From assembly GCA_014192545.1 (NCBI GenBank), contig BJHL01000002.1:1-64000 (forward strand): a DNA stretch of 64,000 nt, in the 5' to 3' direction. The stretch is from Phycisphaerae bacterium (GTDB lineage: Bacteria > Planctomycetota > Phycisphaerae > Phycisphaerales > UBA1924). Below the pieces are notes generated by a model, which saw only the letters and a program-made list of their open reading frames with translations, made no database searches and was not told where the DNA came from. Within the stretch, counting starts at the first letter, position 1, and every line of letters begins with the position of its first letter. This document shows positions 41,633 to 50,931 of the stretch, piece after piece. The position numbers and the translations under genes were made by a program.

Positions 41633-43782
41633 AACCGTTCGCACCTGCAACTTCAGCGCCTATTCCAACGCTCAAGATGAAACGCACGCGCACTCTCACG
41701 TTCTTCGCTCTCGCCGGCGTTACCGTGCTATCAGTCGGCGCAAGCACCGTCATGCTCAACCTGTTGGCCGATCGCTTCGTCACACGCCTTGACGTCACCG
41801 CCACAGGCGAGCAGCAACTTGCGCCGCGCACTACCCAGCTTCTCGCGCAGCTCTCGGGCTCCACCCGCCTCATCGTCGCCGCCGATTTCCGCGCCATCGA
41901 CCCACGCGCTCGCCAATACCTCACCGATGTCACCGACGAAGTTTCCGCCCGCAGCCGAGATTTCTCAGCCACCCTGATCGACACCGGCAGTACTCGCGGT
42001 ACTACCGACTTTAAAGCCACCATCGCCCAACTCGTGCAGCGCGACAAACAAGTGCTCGACGCCCACGCCGCCGCCCTCGCCGCAGGCACGCAGTCTGCTA
42101 CAACGCTCTCGCAGTCGCTCACGCAAACCATCGAGCCAATCCTCGCCCAACTCGCTCAAGCTACAACTTCCACACCAACGCTGCGCACCTACGCCAACCA
42201 AGCCGCGGCCGTCGTGCGCCTTCGCGCTGCCGATCTCACCGACGCCACCGCCCGCGTCCGCCAAGACCTCGCGCCCGACGAGCTCGGTCTTCCCAAGCTC
42301 GATCAAGCCCAGCGCACACTGCTCGAACGCTTCGATCAAACTTCGACAGATCTCTCCTCGCTATCGCGTGATGTCCGCCGACTTTCGCAGGATGCTGCCA
42401 CGCCCGCGCAGGCAACCGCGCAGCTCACTTCGCTCGCATCGCAGCTCGAATCCACGCGCGATGCTGCTCTGGCGCAGCTCGCCAAACTCCGCGAACTGCG
42501 TCGGCCTGATCTGCTCCGCGTCGCCGCCGCGCTCCGCACCGGTGCCGCTGCTCTGCTGGTTGGTCCACCGGCCACCGACGGCTCTAGCAGTCTCGTCGCG
42601 ATGGACATTTCGCAGTTGCTTCCCAGCGCCGCGTGGCTCGACGCGACTGAAGCTTCCAAGGGCGATCAGCGTCGGCGCGTTGAAGAACTCGTCGCCGCTG
42701 CTTTCGCCAGTGTCCTCTCGCCAAGCAAACCCATCGTCGTCTTCACCCACGCCGAGCTTCGTCCGTTCATTGATCAAGCCCCAGTCATAGACGCCATGCG
42801 CGAGCGCCTCGCCCTCCGCGGCGTTGACTTCGTCGAGTGGTCCATCATCACGCAAGACGGGCCAACCATCGCCGAGATTGACCCCACGCTTTCGCGCCCG
42901 CTGGTCTACGTCCTTATCAGTCCCGACAGCGCAGCCCGCAGCGAAACCGGCAGCCTCTCAGGCTCGCAGCGCGCAACCAAGCTCGCCCAAACCATCACTT
43001 CTCTGGCCGAAAAACGTCAGAACATGCTCGTGTGCCTTCTCCCCAGCATGTTGCCAGGCTTTGGCGAGAAAGACCCCCTCGCAACCGCTCTCGAAACATT
43101 CGGCGTCAGCGCTCGCACCGGCTCGCCGCTGCTCACGCGCGTCAGCACGCCACAACTCAGCTACGCCGAGAACGAACGCGTCATACAAACTTCCGCTGGT
43201 AGCGATCACGTCATCGCGAGTGCCATCCGAGGCCTGCCCACGTATCTCACGTGGTGCGTTCCCGTCGAACTCAGTCCCGACCAACGCGGCTGGCAAGGCT
43301 CGATGATTCTCAGCACGCCCGCCAACGCACAAACCTGGGGCGAGTCGCAGTGGCTTCGTATCTATCAAACCCCGCGCGAGCAAATCCCGCTCATCCCCGA
43401 TCAACCCAAGTACGACGAAGGCCGCGATCTCAAGCCGCCATCGCAAGCGTGGAGTCTTGCAATCGCGACGCAGAAGGCCCAGCACCGCGCGATCATCATC
43501 GGCAGTAACAGTTGGATCACGGATAAATACAGTCAGCAGACAGGCACTGTCGAAGGTCGCCAAACGCTGCTTTTTCCGGGAAACGTCGAGCTTTTCGAAG
43601 CTGGCGTGTTATGGCTTGCAGGCCAAGACACGATGATTGCGCAAAGCCCTGCCGCACGCAGCGTCGCGATGGTCCGCGGCCTTGACGCAGCCTCGCTCAC
43701 GCGACTGCGCTGGTCGATGGTCTTGGGTCTGCCGGGCGTTGTACTACTTGCAGGCATGGTATACGCCTTCACACGCAAGTAG
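41629..43782 (+). CDS. GldG-like membrane-anchored extracytoplasmic protein
   Basis: A 717-residue protein with one N-terminal membrane helix (about 20-42, LTFFALAGVTVLSVGAS) and one at the C-terminus (about 694-712). The large region between resembles the GldG/ABC_transp_aux domain: TGEQQLAPRTTQLLAQLSG near the start, then PLVYVLISPD later. An inserted coiled-coil, Ala/Leu/Gln-rich stretch (~130-300) is longer than I expect for the family. It starts at ATG 41629 overlapping the permease stop. It probably couples the exporter to a cell-envelope substrate. Confidence 0.8.
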   Translation: MKPFAPATSAPIPTLKMKRTRTLTFFALAGVTVLSVGASTVMLNLLADRFVTRLDVTATGEQQLAPRTTQLLAQLSGSTRLIVAADFRAIDPRARQYLTDVTDEVSARSRDFSATLIDTGSTRGTTDFKATIAQLVQRDKQVLDAHAAALAAGTQSATTLSQSLTQTIEPILAQLAQATTSTPTLRTYANQAAAVVRLRAADLTDATARVRQDLAPDELGLPKLDQAQRTLLERFDQTSTDLSSLSRDVRRLSQDAATPAQATAQLTSLASQLESTRDAALAQLAKLRELRRPDLLRVAAALRTGAAALLVGPPATDGSSSLVAMDISQLLPSAAWLDATEASKGDQRRRVEELVAAAFASVLSPSKPIVVFTHAELRPFIDQAPVIDAMRERLALRGVDFVEWSIITQDGPTIAEIDPTLSRPLVYVLISPDSAARSETGSLSGSQRATKLAQTITSLAEKRQNMLVCLLPSMLPGFGEKDPLATALETFGVSARTGSPLLTRVSTPQLSYAENERVIQTSAGSDHVIASAIRGLPTYLTWCVPVELSPDQRGWQGSMILSTPANAQTWGESQWLRIYQTPREQIPLIPDQPKYDEGRDLKPPSQAWSLAIATQKAQHRAIIIGSNSWITDKYSQQTGTVEGRQTLLFPGNVELFEAGVLWLAGQDTMIAQSPAARSVAMVRGLDAASLTRLRWSMVLGLPGVVLLAGMVYAFTRK

Positions 43783-43835
43783 GCGAGTGCGTGCGCTATC
43801 ACGCATCTAGTCGCACGCAATCGCAGGTTGTGACA

Positions 43836-45065
43836 TCACTGCCCCAGTGCTCGCAGCAAGACCGTGGCATAAGCACCGCGTGGCAGCGAGAATCGCAGCG
43901 CTCGCTTCAGCCGTTTCCCGTTCGTATCAATCTCATCACGCATCGCGCGAGTCATATCAAAGCGCGTCGCGCGAACCGCCAGCAACCGCGGAGCGTCACC
44001 AAACGCCGGCCTTCGCAGACCGGGCACTGTCAACTTATCCATCGTCAACCCGTGTTCTCGCAGAGCCGCCGCGAGCGCATTCATCCATGCGTCGCTGCCC
44101 CTTGCATCAACGCTGGGCATCGGCACTCGTAAATCCGTCCACGTTCTAAGCGGTTCAAGTTCCCACGCCTGCGCAGTGGCAAAGAGCATCTCACCAAACG
44201 GATCCTCCGCCGCAATCACCAACTCCTTCGGTACGCTCGCTCGCACACCTTCCCGCGCCGCACCGTTCCACACGTGCGACTGCAATGCATCCACGCACAT
44301 TTGTTGCGAAAAATTCGGAAGTGCCGCAAACGCTTCGCGAAACGTGCGGCCCGCTGCAAGCTCGTCAACTGCTTTCTTCTCCGCAACATTCGGTGCCTCA
44401 CGCGCCAGCCTCTTCCAATCGCCCCAATGCGTTGCCAGCAGCCGCGTGAACTCGCGTTTCTTCCCCATGTCCTTGCGATGAGGCGTCGCAATCAGCATCT
44501 TCAGCGCCGCTTCAAAGTCCCCTCGCAGGAGATGCACCGCCGCAAAGCCATCACGCGCCCCGCCAAATCGCTGATCACCAAAATAGTTGACCAGTGTCAT
44601 CCCTTCGCCATCAAACAACGCATCCGCGCGCCTTGCCATCTCATCGCTGGCTTGCCTCGTCAAATCACGTACCACAATCTCAAAGGCGTTACTCTCGATA
44701 TCACTGGCTTCAACTTCGCGCGTCGCAAATCCAATCAACTCCACCGACCAATTCCGATCCGTCATCGCGGCGCCCAGCCCCCGTAGTATCTTGTGTCCTT
44801 CCGCGTCATCACCCACCAGCACCGACACATGCTGCACCGTCTTGGCGTGCTTGTCTTTCAGCCCCGCATATGCCACCGCGCCTGCCTTCACGCCAAGGGT
44901 GCGAGCCAACATCGAGCATGCATCAGGCGTTGTCAAACTTGTCTTCGCCAACCGTAGAAGCGCGTGCCGATGTGCAGTGTCATGTGCCGCAGCAACGCCA
45001 GCGACAAACTCGCTCGCCAAGGTCTCTCGAACAATAAAGTCTTCTGGTTGTTTGCGAATCGTCAT
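43836..45065 (-). CDS. truD: tRNA pseudouridine(13) synthase TruD
   Basis: A 409-residue pseudouridine synthase. IRKQPEDFIVRE opens the protein and AGLKDKHAKTVQ holds the catalytic Asp71 of the GxKD motif. VNYFGDQRFGG and the C-terminal FSLPRGAYATVLLR are also TruD features. Its job is isomerising U13 in tRNA-Glu. It is 22 bp from the MFS gene on the same strand, so they may be cotranscribed without functional linkage. No ribosome binding site stands out. Confidence 0.93.
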   Translation of the reverse strand: MTIRKQPEDFIVRETLASEFVAGVAAAHDTAHRHALLRLAKTSLTTPDACSMLARTLGVKAGAVAYAGLKDKHAKTVQHVSVLVGDDAEGHKILRGLGAAMTDRNWSVELIGFATREVEASDIESNAFEIVVRDLTRQASDEMARRADALFDGEGMTLVNYFGDQRFGGARDGFAAVHLLRGDFEAALKMLIATPHRKDMGKKREFTRLLATHWGDWKRLAREAPNVAEKKAVDELAAGRTFREAFAALPNFSQQMCVDALQSHVWNGAAREGVRASVPKELVIAAEDPFGEMLFATAQAWELEPLRTWTDLRVPMPSVDARGSDAWMNALAAALREHGLTMDKLTVPGLRRPAFGDAPRLLAVRATRFDMTRAMRDEIDTNGKRLKRALRFSLPRGAYATVLLRALGQ

Positions 45066-45087
45066 GCGTTACCCGCAGCGTATCCGC

Positions 45088-46809
45088 TCAATGCGTGTGC
45101 CCATCGTCATGCGCTGGCTCAGGCACCGCCGGCTGCCGCTGATTCACGCCGGTTGGCGATGCGATAAAGTGCCGCACCACCGGCTTGCTGATCCCTTTGT
45201 GAAACGCCTTCGCCGTATCTTGTACCCGCTTGTCCGCCACCGTCACGCGTTCATGCTGCCGCAAGTGTTCGCCCCAACTTTCCACAATAAAAATCTCCAG
45301 CCACTTCGTTGGCTCTTCCGTATCGCGCGACAGCACCCACGTCATGGCGCCATCACGATATCGGGTGTTCGCAACCGGTTGCATCGCCTCGCGAAAAACG
45401 TCTGCATCACCCACGTCGATGACATACTCAATCGTAATGACAACCGGCCCATCATCATGCGAAATCTCGCCGCTTACAATGGGGTCTGCCCAACTCTTGC
45501 TCTTGTCAAGTTCCTCGCCGCTGACTGCCTGCAACTTATACAGAGGCAGCGACACCAACCCAACCACTAATCCACCCGCAGCAATCAGCAGAGTCGTCAC
45601 CGTTCCCACGTGCCCCGCCAGCCAGCCCCACAACATACTTCCCATCGCCATGCTGCCAAAAAACAACGCGAGATAGCACGCCAAAGCCCGCGCCCGCACC
45701 CAACTTGGCGTGCTCGTCTGCGCGCTGCTGTTGAGCGTCGTCACCATTGCCAGCCAGCACATGCCCGCCGCAAACATACCCGCAATCGCCACAATCGGAA
45801 ACGTCAGCGTCCCCGCATGCAACGTCGGCTGCTTGCGCACCAGTGCCATCACCATCAGCACGCAGGCATACATCACACTCGCCGAAACCACCACGCCATT
45901 GAGTCCCAGTTTCCGCCTCAGCCCCGGCAAGACAAACGCCCCCGTCACCGCACCCGCCCCCATAAACGCAAGCAAAACGCCATATCCCGCCGCGCCCAGT
46001 TTCAATTCCTCGCGTGCAATGATCGGCATCAGTGCCCACAATGCACTCGCAAATATCACAAAGCTGCACGTCCGCACCAGCACCGCGCGCATCGTCGCCG
46101 AGTGTCGCACATATCGCACGCCCGCCTTGACCGCTCCAAGAAATCGCTCCCCCGGCGCAGCCCGATGCGGCGGCTGGTATTTCCAACTCGCAAGCACAAC
46201 GATGATGGTCACAAAGCTCAACGCGTTGAGCGCGAACGCCGCCGCAGGACCAAACTGAGCAACCACCACGCCGCCAATTGCCGGTCCGATCGCGCGAGAG
46301 AGATTGATCGAGATGCTGTTGAGCGCACTCGCCTGCGGTAATTCTGAACGCGGAACCAAATCCGTCATCGCCGTCTGCCATGCTGGATTTATCATCGCCG
46401 CGCCTGCGCCCAGCGTGAACGTCACCACCAAAAGCAACCCGGGCGTCACGTGCCCACCAAACGCCGCCAGTGCGAGTGCTCCTGCGGCCACCAGCATCGC
46501 CGCTTGCCCCCAAATCATCAATTTGCGTCGATCAACAACATCTGCCAACGCGCCCGCCGGTACCGCGAGCAAGAACGTCGGCAGCGCCGTGAACGCCTGC
46601 ACCAAAGCGATCATCAACTTATACCGCGAACTCGCTGGATCAGCAAGTTCGGTCATCATCCATCCCGCGCCAACCTCATGCACCCACGTACCGATGTTGC
46701 TCGCGAGCGCGGCAATCCACAGCCAACGAAACAGCGAGTACCGGAGTGGCGAAAACGCCCCTGCCTCACTCGCTGCATTCGCTTCTGCTTGAGAACCCGG
46801 CTCAGCCAT
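45088..46809 (-). CDS. MFS_3-type exporter with C-terminal ABM-like domain
   Basis: A 573-residue major facilitator of the MFS_3/EntS-like group. Residues ~20-430 hold 10-12 membrane helices, with the loop motif GALADVVDRRKLMIWGQ after the second helix. Residues ~455-550 form a soluble ferredoxin-like domain (VVITIEYVIDVGDADVFREA...WLEIFIVESWGEHLRQHERV), like an antibiotic-biosynthesis monooxygenase fold. This tail occurs in other MFS_3 proteins. The C-terminus is His-rich. The substrate cannot be told from sequence. Confidence 0.85.
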   Translation of the reverse strand: MAEPGSQAEANAASEAGAFSPLRYSLFRWLWIAALASNIGTWVHEVGAGWMMTELADPASSRYKLMIALVQAFTALPTFLLAVPAGALADVVDRRKLMIWGQAAMLVAAGALALAAFGGHVTPGLLLVVTFTLGAGAAMINPAWQTAMTDLVPRSELPQASALNSISINLSRAIGPAIGGVVVAQFGPAAAFALNALSFVTIIVVLASWKYQPPHRAAPGERFLGAVKAGVRYVRHSATMRAVLVRTCSFVIFASALWALMPIIAREELKLGAAGYGVLLAFMGAGAVTGAFVLPGLRRKLGLNGVVVSASVMYACVLMVMALVRKQPTLHAGTLTFPIVAIAGMFAAGMCWLAMVTTLNSSAQTSTPSWVRARALACYLALFFGSMAMGSMLWGWLAGHVGTVTTLLIAAGGLVVGLVSLPLYKLQAVSGEELDKSKSWADPIVSGEISHDDGPVVITIEYVIDVGDADVFREAMQPVANTRYRDGAMTWVLSRDTEEPTKWLEIFIVESWGEHLRQHERVTVADKRVQDTAKAFHKGISKPVVRHFIASPTGVNQRQPAVPEPAHDDGHTH

Positions 46810-46893
46810 CGCTCGTCTATCCGCCTCTCATTACGCGTCCGTGGTGCTTTCTCACGCTCATGTACGCGAACGAAACCACGTCGAATCTTTCGG

Positions 46894-47127
46894 TCACTTT
46901 GGCCCACTCGTCCGCTGCTCATCTGGCGTCGTCGCTGCTGGCGACACAATCGGCGCTGGCTGCGCAACCCGACTCTTCATGTACTTGTCAGCCGACATAT
47001 ACCCGCCCGTCATCGCGAAAACTAGCAACGCCCCCGTCAGCATGGGTGGAGCCGGCGCAGGAATATCAAACACCCGGCATCCCGCCCCGATCAAAAACGC
47101 GAGAATCAGTCCAATCACGAACTTCAT
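46894..47127 (-). CDS. XapX (DUF1427) small membrane protein
   Basis: A 77-residue protein starting MKFVIGLILAFLIGAGCRVF, then DIPAPAPPMLTGALLVFAMT and a GGYMSADKYM tail. This is the XapX/DUF1427 pattern of two short membrane segments separated by a PAP motif. ATG 47127 has GGAG 7 bases upstream. XapX proteins have no established function. It lies between the MFS gene and the phosphatase, which it faces away from. Confidence 0.85.
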   Translation of the reverse strand: MKFVIGLILAFLIGAGCRVFDIPAPAPPMLTGALLVFAMTGGYMSADKYMKSRVAQPAPIVSPAATTPDEQRTSGPK

Positions 47128-47302
47128 AGAATTCTCCAATCCACAGTACAGCGACGTTTGGCAATCATCAACTCATCCGTGTGATGCAGTGCATCTTAAT
47201 TCGCATCCTATCGCCTTATTGCAGCACACATCAAGCCCATCATTCTCGCTCACCACTCCCGCCGCGTTATCATCTGCTTCCCGCGCAAGGACGCCCCGCC
47301 CA

Positions 47303-48727
47303 ATGTTCGACTTTGGTTCCGACCGCAACGATTCCTCCGCTTTGCGACGCACCGCGCTGCGCAGCGAAGTTGCGCGCAGTTCCGCCTTGCTCGTCATGCT
47401 TCTCGTGCTCGTAGCCGTCGCAGGCTATTTCGTTGTCCATCCCGTTGAGTCCAGTCGCGCCGAAGAAGTCGCGGGCCTTGTCCTAGTCCTCTGCTTCATG
47501 GGTTACGAACTCCTGTGGATGCGCAGTACGCTCAAGAGCCTACGCGGCTCCCCCGAACCCGCCAAGTGGGCGCGCACTCTCAGCGTCATCATTGAAGGGC
47601 TCATCCCCGCCGTCTTCCTCGCTATTCAACTCCGCAGCACCGGAAACAGCGCTGGCGCCGTACAAAATCCCTTCGCTGTTCTCCTCGGTCCCGGTCTCGC
47701 CTTCGCATACGTCCTTCTGCTTCTCAGTGTGCTTCGCATCAATCCTGCCTTGAGCTTGCTGGGCGGCCTTACCACCATCCTCGGCTATGGTGGCGTGTGT
47801 GCGTACGTCTTCCTCACGCGCTCATACCTCGACGTCGGCGCGCCCTTCGTCCACTGGACCACCTTTCCCATCATGGGCGTTATTCTCGCGCTGGGCGTCG
47901 CCAGCGCATGGCTCGTGTCCGCCGAAGTGCGCAAGCACGTCGAAGTTGCCGTCAAAGAAGAAGAAACCAAACGCAACATCGAACGCATCGAACGCGATCT
48001 GCAAGTTGCCAGCGAAATTCAGCGTGGTTTGCTGCCTGCCAAACTGCCCGACATTCCAGGTTACCAAATCGCGGCTTATTGCAAACCTGCTGATCAAACC
48101 GGCGGCGACTACTACGACTGCATCTCGGTTGCTGGTACATCACGCACCATCTTCACGATCGCCGATGTCACAGGCCACGGCATAGGCCCCGCACTCGTTA
48201 CCGCCGCTGCCCGCGCTTACGTGCGATCCACCGTTAGCGCAGGCGTGACCCTCGTCGAGATCCTGCAACGCGCTAATGCCAACCTCTACCAAGACATTTC
48301 TCCCGATCGTTTCGTTACCCTCGCGCTTCTCGAACTCGACGCCCAAACTCACCACGCCTCGCTCCTCAGCGCAGGCCAAGGCCCCATGCTCCGCGTTGTT
48401 CATGATTCACCGACATCAACTCACGTCGACGCCATCAACGCCCAAACTCCGCCGCTCGCCGTACTCGAAGAACTTCCACCCGCGGAACCACTCAGTTTCA
48501 CCATCCAGCCCGGCGAATCCGTCATTCTCATGTCCGACGGCGTTTTCGAATGGAAAAACACCGCCGGCGAACTCTTCGGCGTTAATCGTGTCAAGCAACT
48601 CCTCGTTGACCACGCCGACAAATCCGCCAACGCGCAGCTCGCCATTCTCCAAAGTGCCGTTAAAGCATTCGCGGGCGAAAGCATCCAAGGCGACGACGTC
48701 ACTATCGTCGTGATCCGTCGAGCCTAA
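47303..48727 (+). CDS. Membrane PP2C-type (RsbU/SpoIIE) serine phosphatase
   Basis: A 474-residue protein. The N-terminal half (~25-210) has about six hydrophobic helices; a charged coiled-coil linker (EVAVKEEETKRNIERIERDL) joins it to a PP2C domain (~240-472). Metal-binding motifs are TGGDYYD, ADVTGHGIGPAL, SDGVFEW and GDDVTIVVI. Such phosphatases act on anti-sigma-factor antagonists in partner-switching stress responses; no partner gene is adjacent. ATG 47303 starts the protein just after an AAGG site; longer in-frame extension upstream looks non-coding. A hairpin repeat follows the stop. Confidence 0.9.
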   Translation: MFDFGSDRNDSSALRRTALRSEVARSSALLVMLLVLVAVAGYFVVHPVESSRAEEVAGLVLVLCFMGYELLWMRSTLKSLRGSPEPAKWARTLSVIIEGLIPAVFLAIQLRSTGNSAGAVQNPFAVLLGPGLAFAYVLLLLSVLRINPALSLLGGLTTILGYGGVCAYVFLTRSYLDVGAPFVHWTTFPIMGVILALGVASAWLVSAEVRKHVEVAVKEEETKRNIERIERDLQVASEIQRGLLPAKLPDIPGYQIAAYCKPADQTGGDYYDCISVAGTSRTIFTIADVTGHGIGPALVTAAARAYVRSTVSAGVTLVEILQRANANLYQDISPDRFVTLALLELDAQTHHASLLSAGQGPMLRVVHDSPTSTHVDAINAQTPPLAVLEELPPAEPLSFTIQPGESVILMSDGVFEWKNTAGELFGVNRVKQLLVDHADKSANAQLAILQSAVKAFAGESIQGDDVTIVVIRRA

Positions 48728-48734
48728 TCGGTGG

Positions 48735-48753
48735 GCCGCCATTCCATGGCGGC
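48735..48753 (+). repeat. Hairpin repeat after the phosphatase gene
   Basis: GCCGCCAT (48735-48742), loop TCC, ATGGCGGC (48746-48753). It has an 8-bp perfect stem with the same TCC loop as the hairpin at 108-126, and no T-run. Confidence 0.65.
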
Positions 48754-48760
48754 TCGCATC

Positions 48761-48798
48761 CCGACGCCGGGTCTAAGGCTCTGCGAAGACCCGGATCG
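48761..48798 (+). repeat. 38-bp palindromic element, copy A
   Basis: CCGGGTCT (48767-48774) pairs with AGACCCGG (48787-48794) around a 12-base loop containing GGCTCTGCGA. A second copy with three substitutions lies at 58718-58755, also just after a stop codon. Confidence 0.8.
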
Positions 48799-48838
48799 CG
48801 AACCCACAAACAACCCCGAAATATCGCTGAAGTTTCCG

Positions 48839-49534
48839 CTACGGCAACCCCCGCAACCACATCGGCTCCACCCCTTCAAACACCTCATCCCGAAAATTCC
48901 TCGCGCTCGTATCAATCATGCTCGCCTGAAAACTCGCCCGCCCATGCACGCGCAGCAGCCGATTCAGCCGATGATCTTCCACTCGAAAATCCAGCACGCT
49001 CGCGGTGCGATTGGGCGGAGCAGTGGGGGCCCTGGCACTATCCACCAGCAGCGGCTGCTGACTCGGAAAAGCCGCCGCACCCATCTTCACGTGCGCCGTG
49101 ATCGTCGCGTCATCAAAGCTATCCGGATCATTCGCAAACGTCGCGTTTTTGTTGTGCCCCGTCCCATTGATCGCATACGTCCGAATCATCGCGTTCCCAT
49201 AGAACGCACTCACCGACGGACACACCATGCTGCTCTTCTCGCGCAGCGCCTCGGCGACCGTCTCCCCCTCCAGCCCCATCACCCGCGCACTCACAAACGC
49301 CCAATTCGGCATCGCCGTGTATGGCTGCCCCAACGCCGGACTCAATCCTTTGTAGTCATCGGCGTACATCTGCATCACCGTCGCGAGTTGTCGCAAGTTC
49401 GCCAGGCACTGTGTCGCGCGTCCCGCCTCGCGTGCCTTGGTCAGACTGGGCAAAAGCAGCCCGATGAGTATCGCAATGATCGCGATCACTACCAAAAGCT
49501 CAATCAACGTGAATGCCCGAATACGCGCTCGCAT
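48839..49534 (-). CDS. Prepilin-type protein with N-terminal methylation motif
   Basis: A 231-residue type IV pilin/pseudopilin-like protein. [20 protein letters not shown] has the prepilin cleavage and methylation site (A-FTLIE) and the hydrophobic stem; [20 protein letters not shown] continues the helix. The globular part contains [10 protein letters not shown] and resembles the large families of planctomycete prepilin-like proteins. ATG 49534 is chosen because the signal starts here; no ribosome binding site is seen. It is divergent from the dehydrogenase-like gene across a 110-bp gap with a 13-bp tandem repeat. Confidence 0.88.
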   Translation of the reverse strand: MRARIRAFTLIELLVVIAIIAILIGLLLPSLTKAREAGRATQCLANLRQLATVMQMYADDYKGLSPALGQPYTAMPNWAFVSARVMGLEGETVAEALREKSSMVCPSVSAFYGNAMIRTYAINGTGHNKNATFANDPDSFDDATITAHVKMGAAAFPSQQPLLVDSARAPTAPPNRTASVLDFRVEDHRLNRLLRVHGRASFQASMIDTSARNFRDEVFEGVEPMWLRGLP

Positions 49535-49584
49535 GGAATGCGAAAGGGTACTCTTAGAACCGGCGTCAGAACGCTCGCGTTGTT

Positions 49585-49623
49585 CGCCCTCTCGCCTCGC
49601 CCTCTCGCCTCGCCCTCTCGCCT
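49585..49623. repeat. Three perfect 13-bp tandem repeats
   Basis: The unit CGCCCTCTCGCCT is repeated three times without mismatch, plus the first three bases of a fourth copy. It lies in the short divergent gap, 22 bp before the ATG at 49645, so copy-number change could alter expression. Confidence 0.9.
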
Positions 49624-49644
49624 CGCACACTCAGAGACCTTCAC

Positions 49645-50925
49645 ATGCTCCCCCTTCGCATCCTCCCGATTCTCGCCGCCTTCGCAGGGCCGGCCCTCGT
49701 ACCAGCCCTGGCACAAGCACCCGCCACCGCACCCGCTCAACCCGACGCCCAGCCCAAAACCGGCCTCGACCCCAAACAACTCACCACCCAGCTCGCGCCG
49801 GAAGTCGCCGAGTTCATCGTTCGCGAAGGCTTCGAAGTCACCATCGCCGTCCCAGGCCCCGACAACGCCCGCTTCATGGAAGTCGGCACCGACGGCACCC
49901 TCTACGTCTCACGCCCGCGATTCTCTGACATCCTCGCCCTGCGCGACACCGACGGCGACGGCATCTATGAGAACGCTCAGCAGTTCGTCGAAGACATGCC
50001 CGCCGTTCACGGCCTCAGTTGGCACGATGGCTATCTCTGGTTCAGCACCACTTCTGCCATCTATCGCGCCGCCGACAACGACAAAAGCGGCATGGCCGAC
50101 ACCGTCGAAGAAATCATCGCAGGCCTGCCCGGTGAAGGCGGCCACTGGTGGAGGTCAATCCTCGTTACCGACGATCACATCTTCACAAGCGTGGGAGACA
50201 GCGGAAATATCACCGACGAACGCGCCACCGACCGCCAGAAAATCTGGCGATTCAGCAAAACCGGCAGCGACAAAACCCTCTGGTCTACCGGCATTCGCAA
50301 CACCGAAAAACTTCGTCTCCGTCCAGGCACCACCGAACTCTGGGGCGTCGATCACGGCTCCGACATGTTCGGCGACACCCTCGGCGAAGATCGCGGCGTC
50401 AATCAACCATTCACTGATGCCTTCCCACCCGATGAACTCAACCGCTACGACCAAAACGCTTTCTACGGTCATCCGTTCCTCGTGGGCGACCGCATCCCTC
50501 GCCCCGAATTCCGCGAGCACGCCGAATTGCTCGAACTCGCTGGCAAGACTGTCGTGCCGCAATGGCGCTTCGCGCCGCATAGTGCAGCCAACAGTTTCAC
50601 GTTTATCGATCCTGCAATCAACGCGAAGTCGAAAGCTCTCCCTGCCGACTTCGAAGGCGACATGATCGTCGCACAACGCGGCAGTTGGAACCGCACCACA
50701 CCCTCGGGCTACGCCATCGTCCGCGTCATGTTCGACAAAGACGCGAAACTAGGCGGCTCACCCATGGGCGAACAAACCCTCGTCAAAACCGTGGTGCAAG
50801 GTCCCGAAGGCCCGCGCGTTCTCGCTCGTCCCGTTGATTGCGTGCAAGCCCCCGACGGCTCCATCCTCTTCAGCACCGACTTGCCCAAAGGCCGCATCTA
50901 TCGCATTCGCTACGTCGGCAAGTAA
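49645..50925 (+). CDS. Exported sorbosone dehydrogenase-like beta-propeller protein
   Basis: A 426-residue periplasmic protein with a signal peptide ending near PALAQA. The repeated pattern REGFEVTIAVPGPDNARFME, then GTLYVSRP, DGIYENAQQF, AVHGLSWHDG and GTTELWGVDHGSDMFG is typical of PQQ-type glucose/sorbosone dehydrogenase beta-propellers. DTDGDG and DNDKSG may bind calcium. Substrate and cofactor cannot be confirmed by eye. It stands alone and is convergent with scpA at 7 bp. Confidence 0.82.
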   Translation: MLPLRILPILAAFAGPALVPALAQAPATAPAQPDAQPKTGLDPKQLTTQLAPEVAEFIVREGFEVTIAVPGPDNARFMEVGTDGTLYVSRPRFSDILALRDTDGDGIYENAQQFVEDMPAVHGLSWHDGYLWFSTTSAIYRAADNDKSGMADTVEEIIAGLPGEGGHWWRSILVTDDHIFTSVGDSGNITDERATDRQKIWRFSKTGSDKTLWSTGIRNTEKLRLRPGTTELWGVDHGSDMFGDTLGEDRGVNQPFTDAFPPDELNRYDQNAFYGHPFLVGDRIPRPEFREHAELLELAGKTVVPQWRFAPHSAANSFTFIDPAINAKSKALPADFEGDMIVAQRGSWNRTTPSGYAIVRVMFDKDAKLGGSPMGEQTLVKTVVQGPEGPRVLARPVDCVQAPDGSILFSTDLPKGRIYRIRYVGK

Positions 50926-50931
50926 GCGAAT

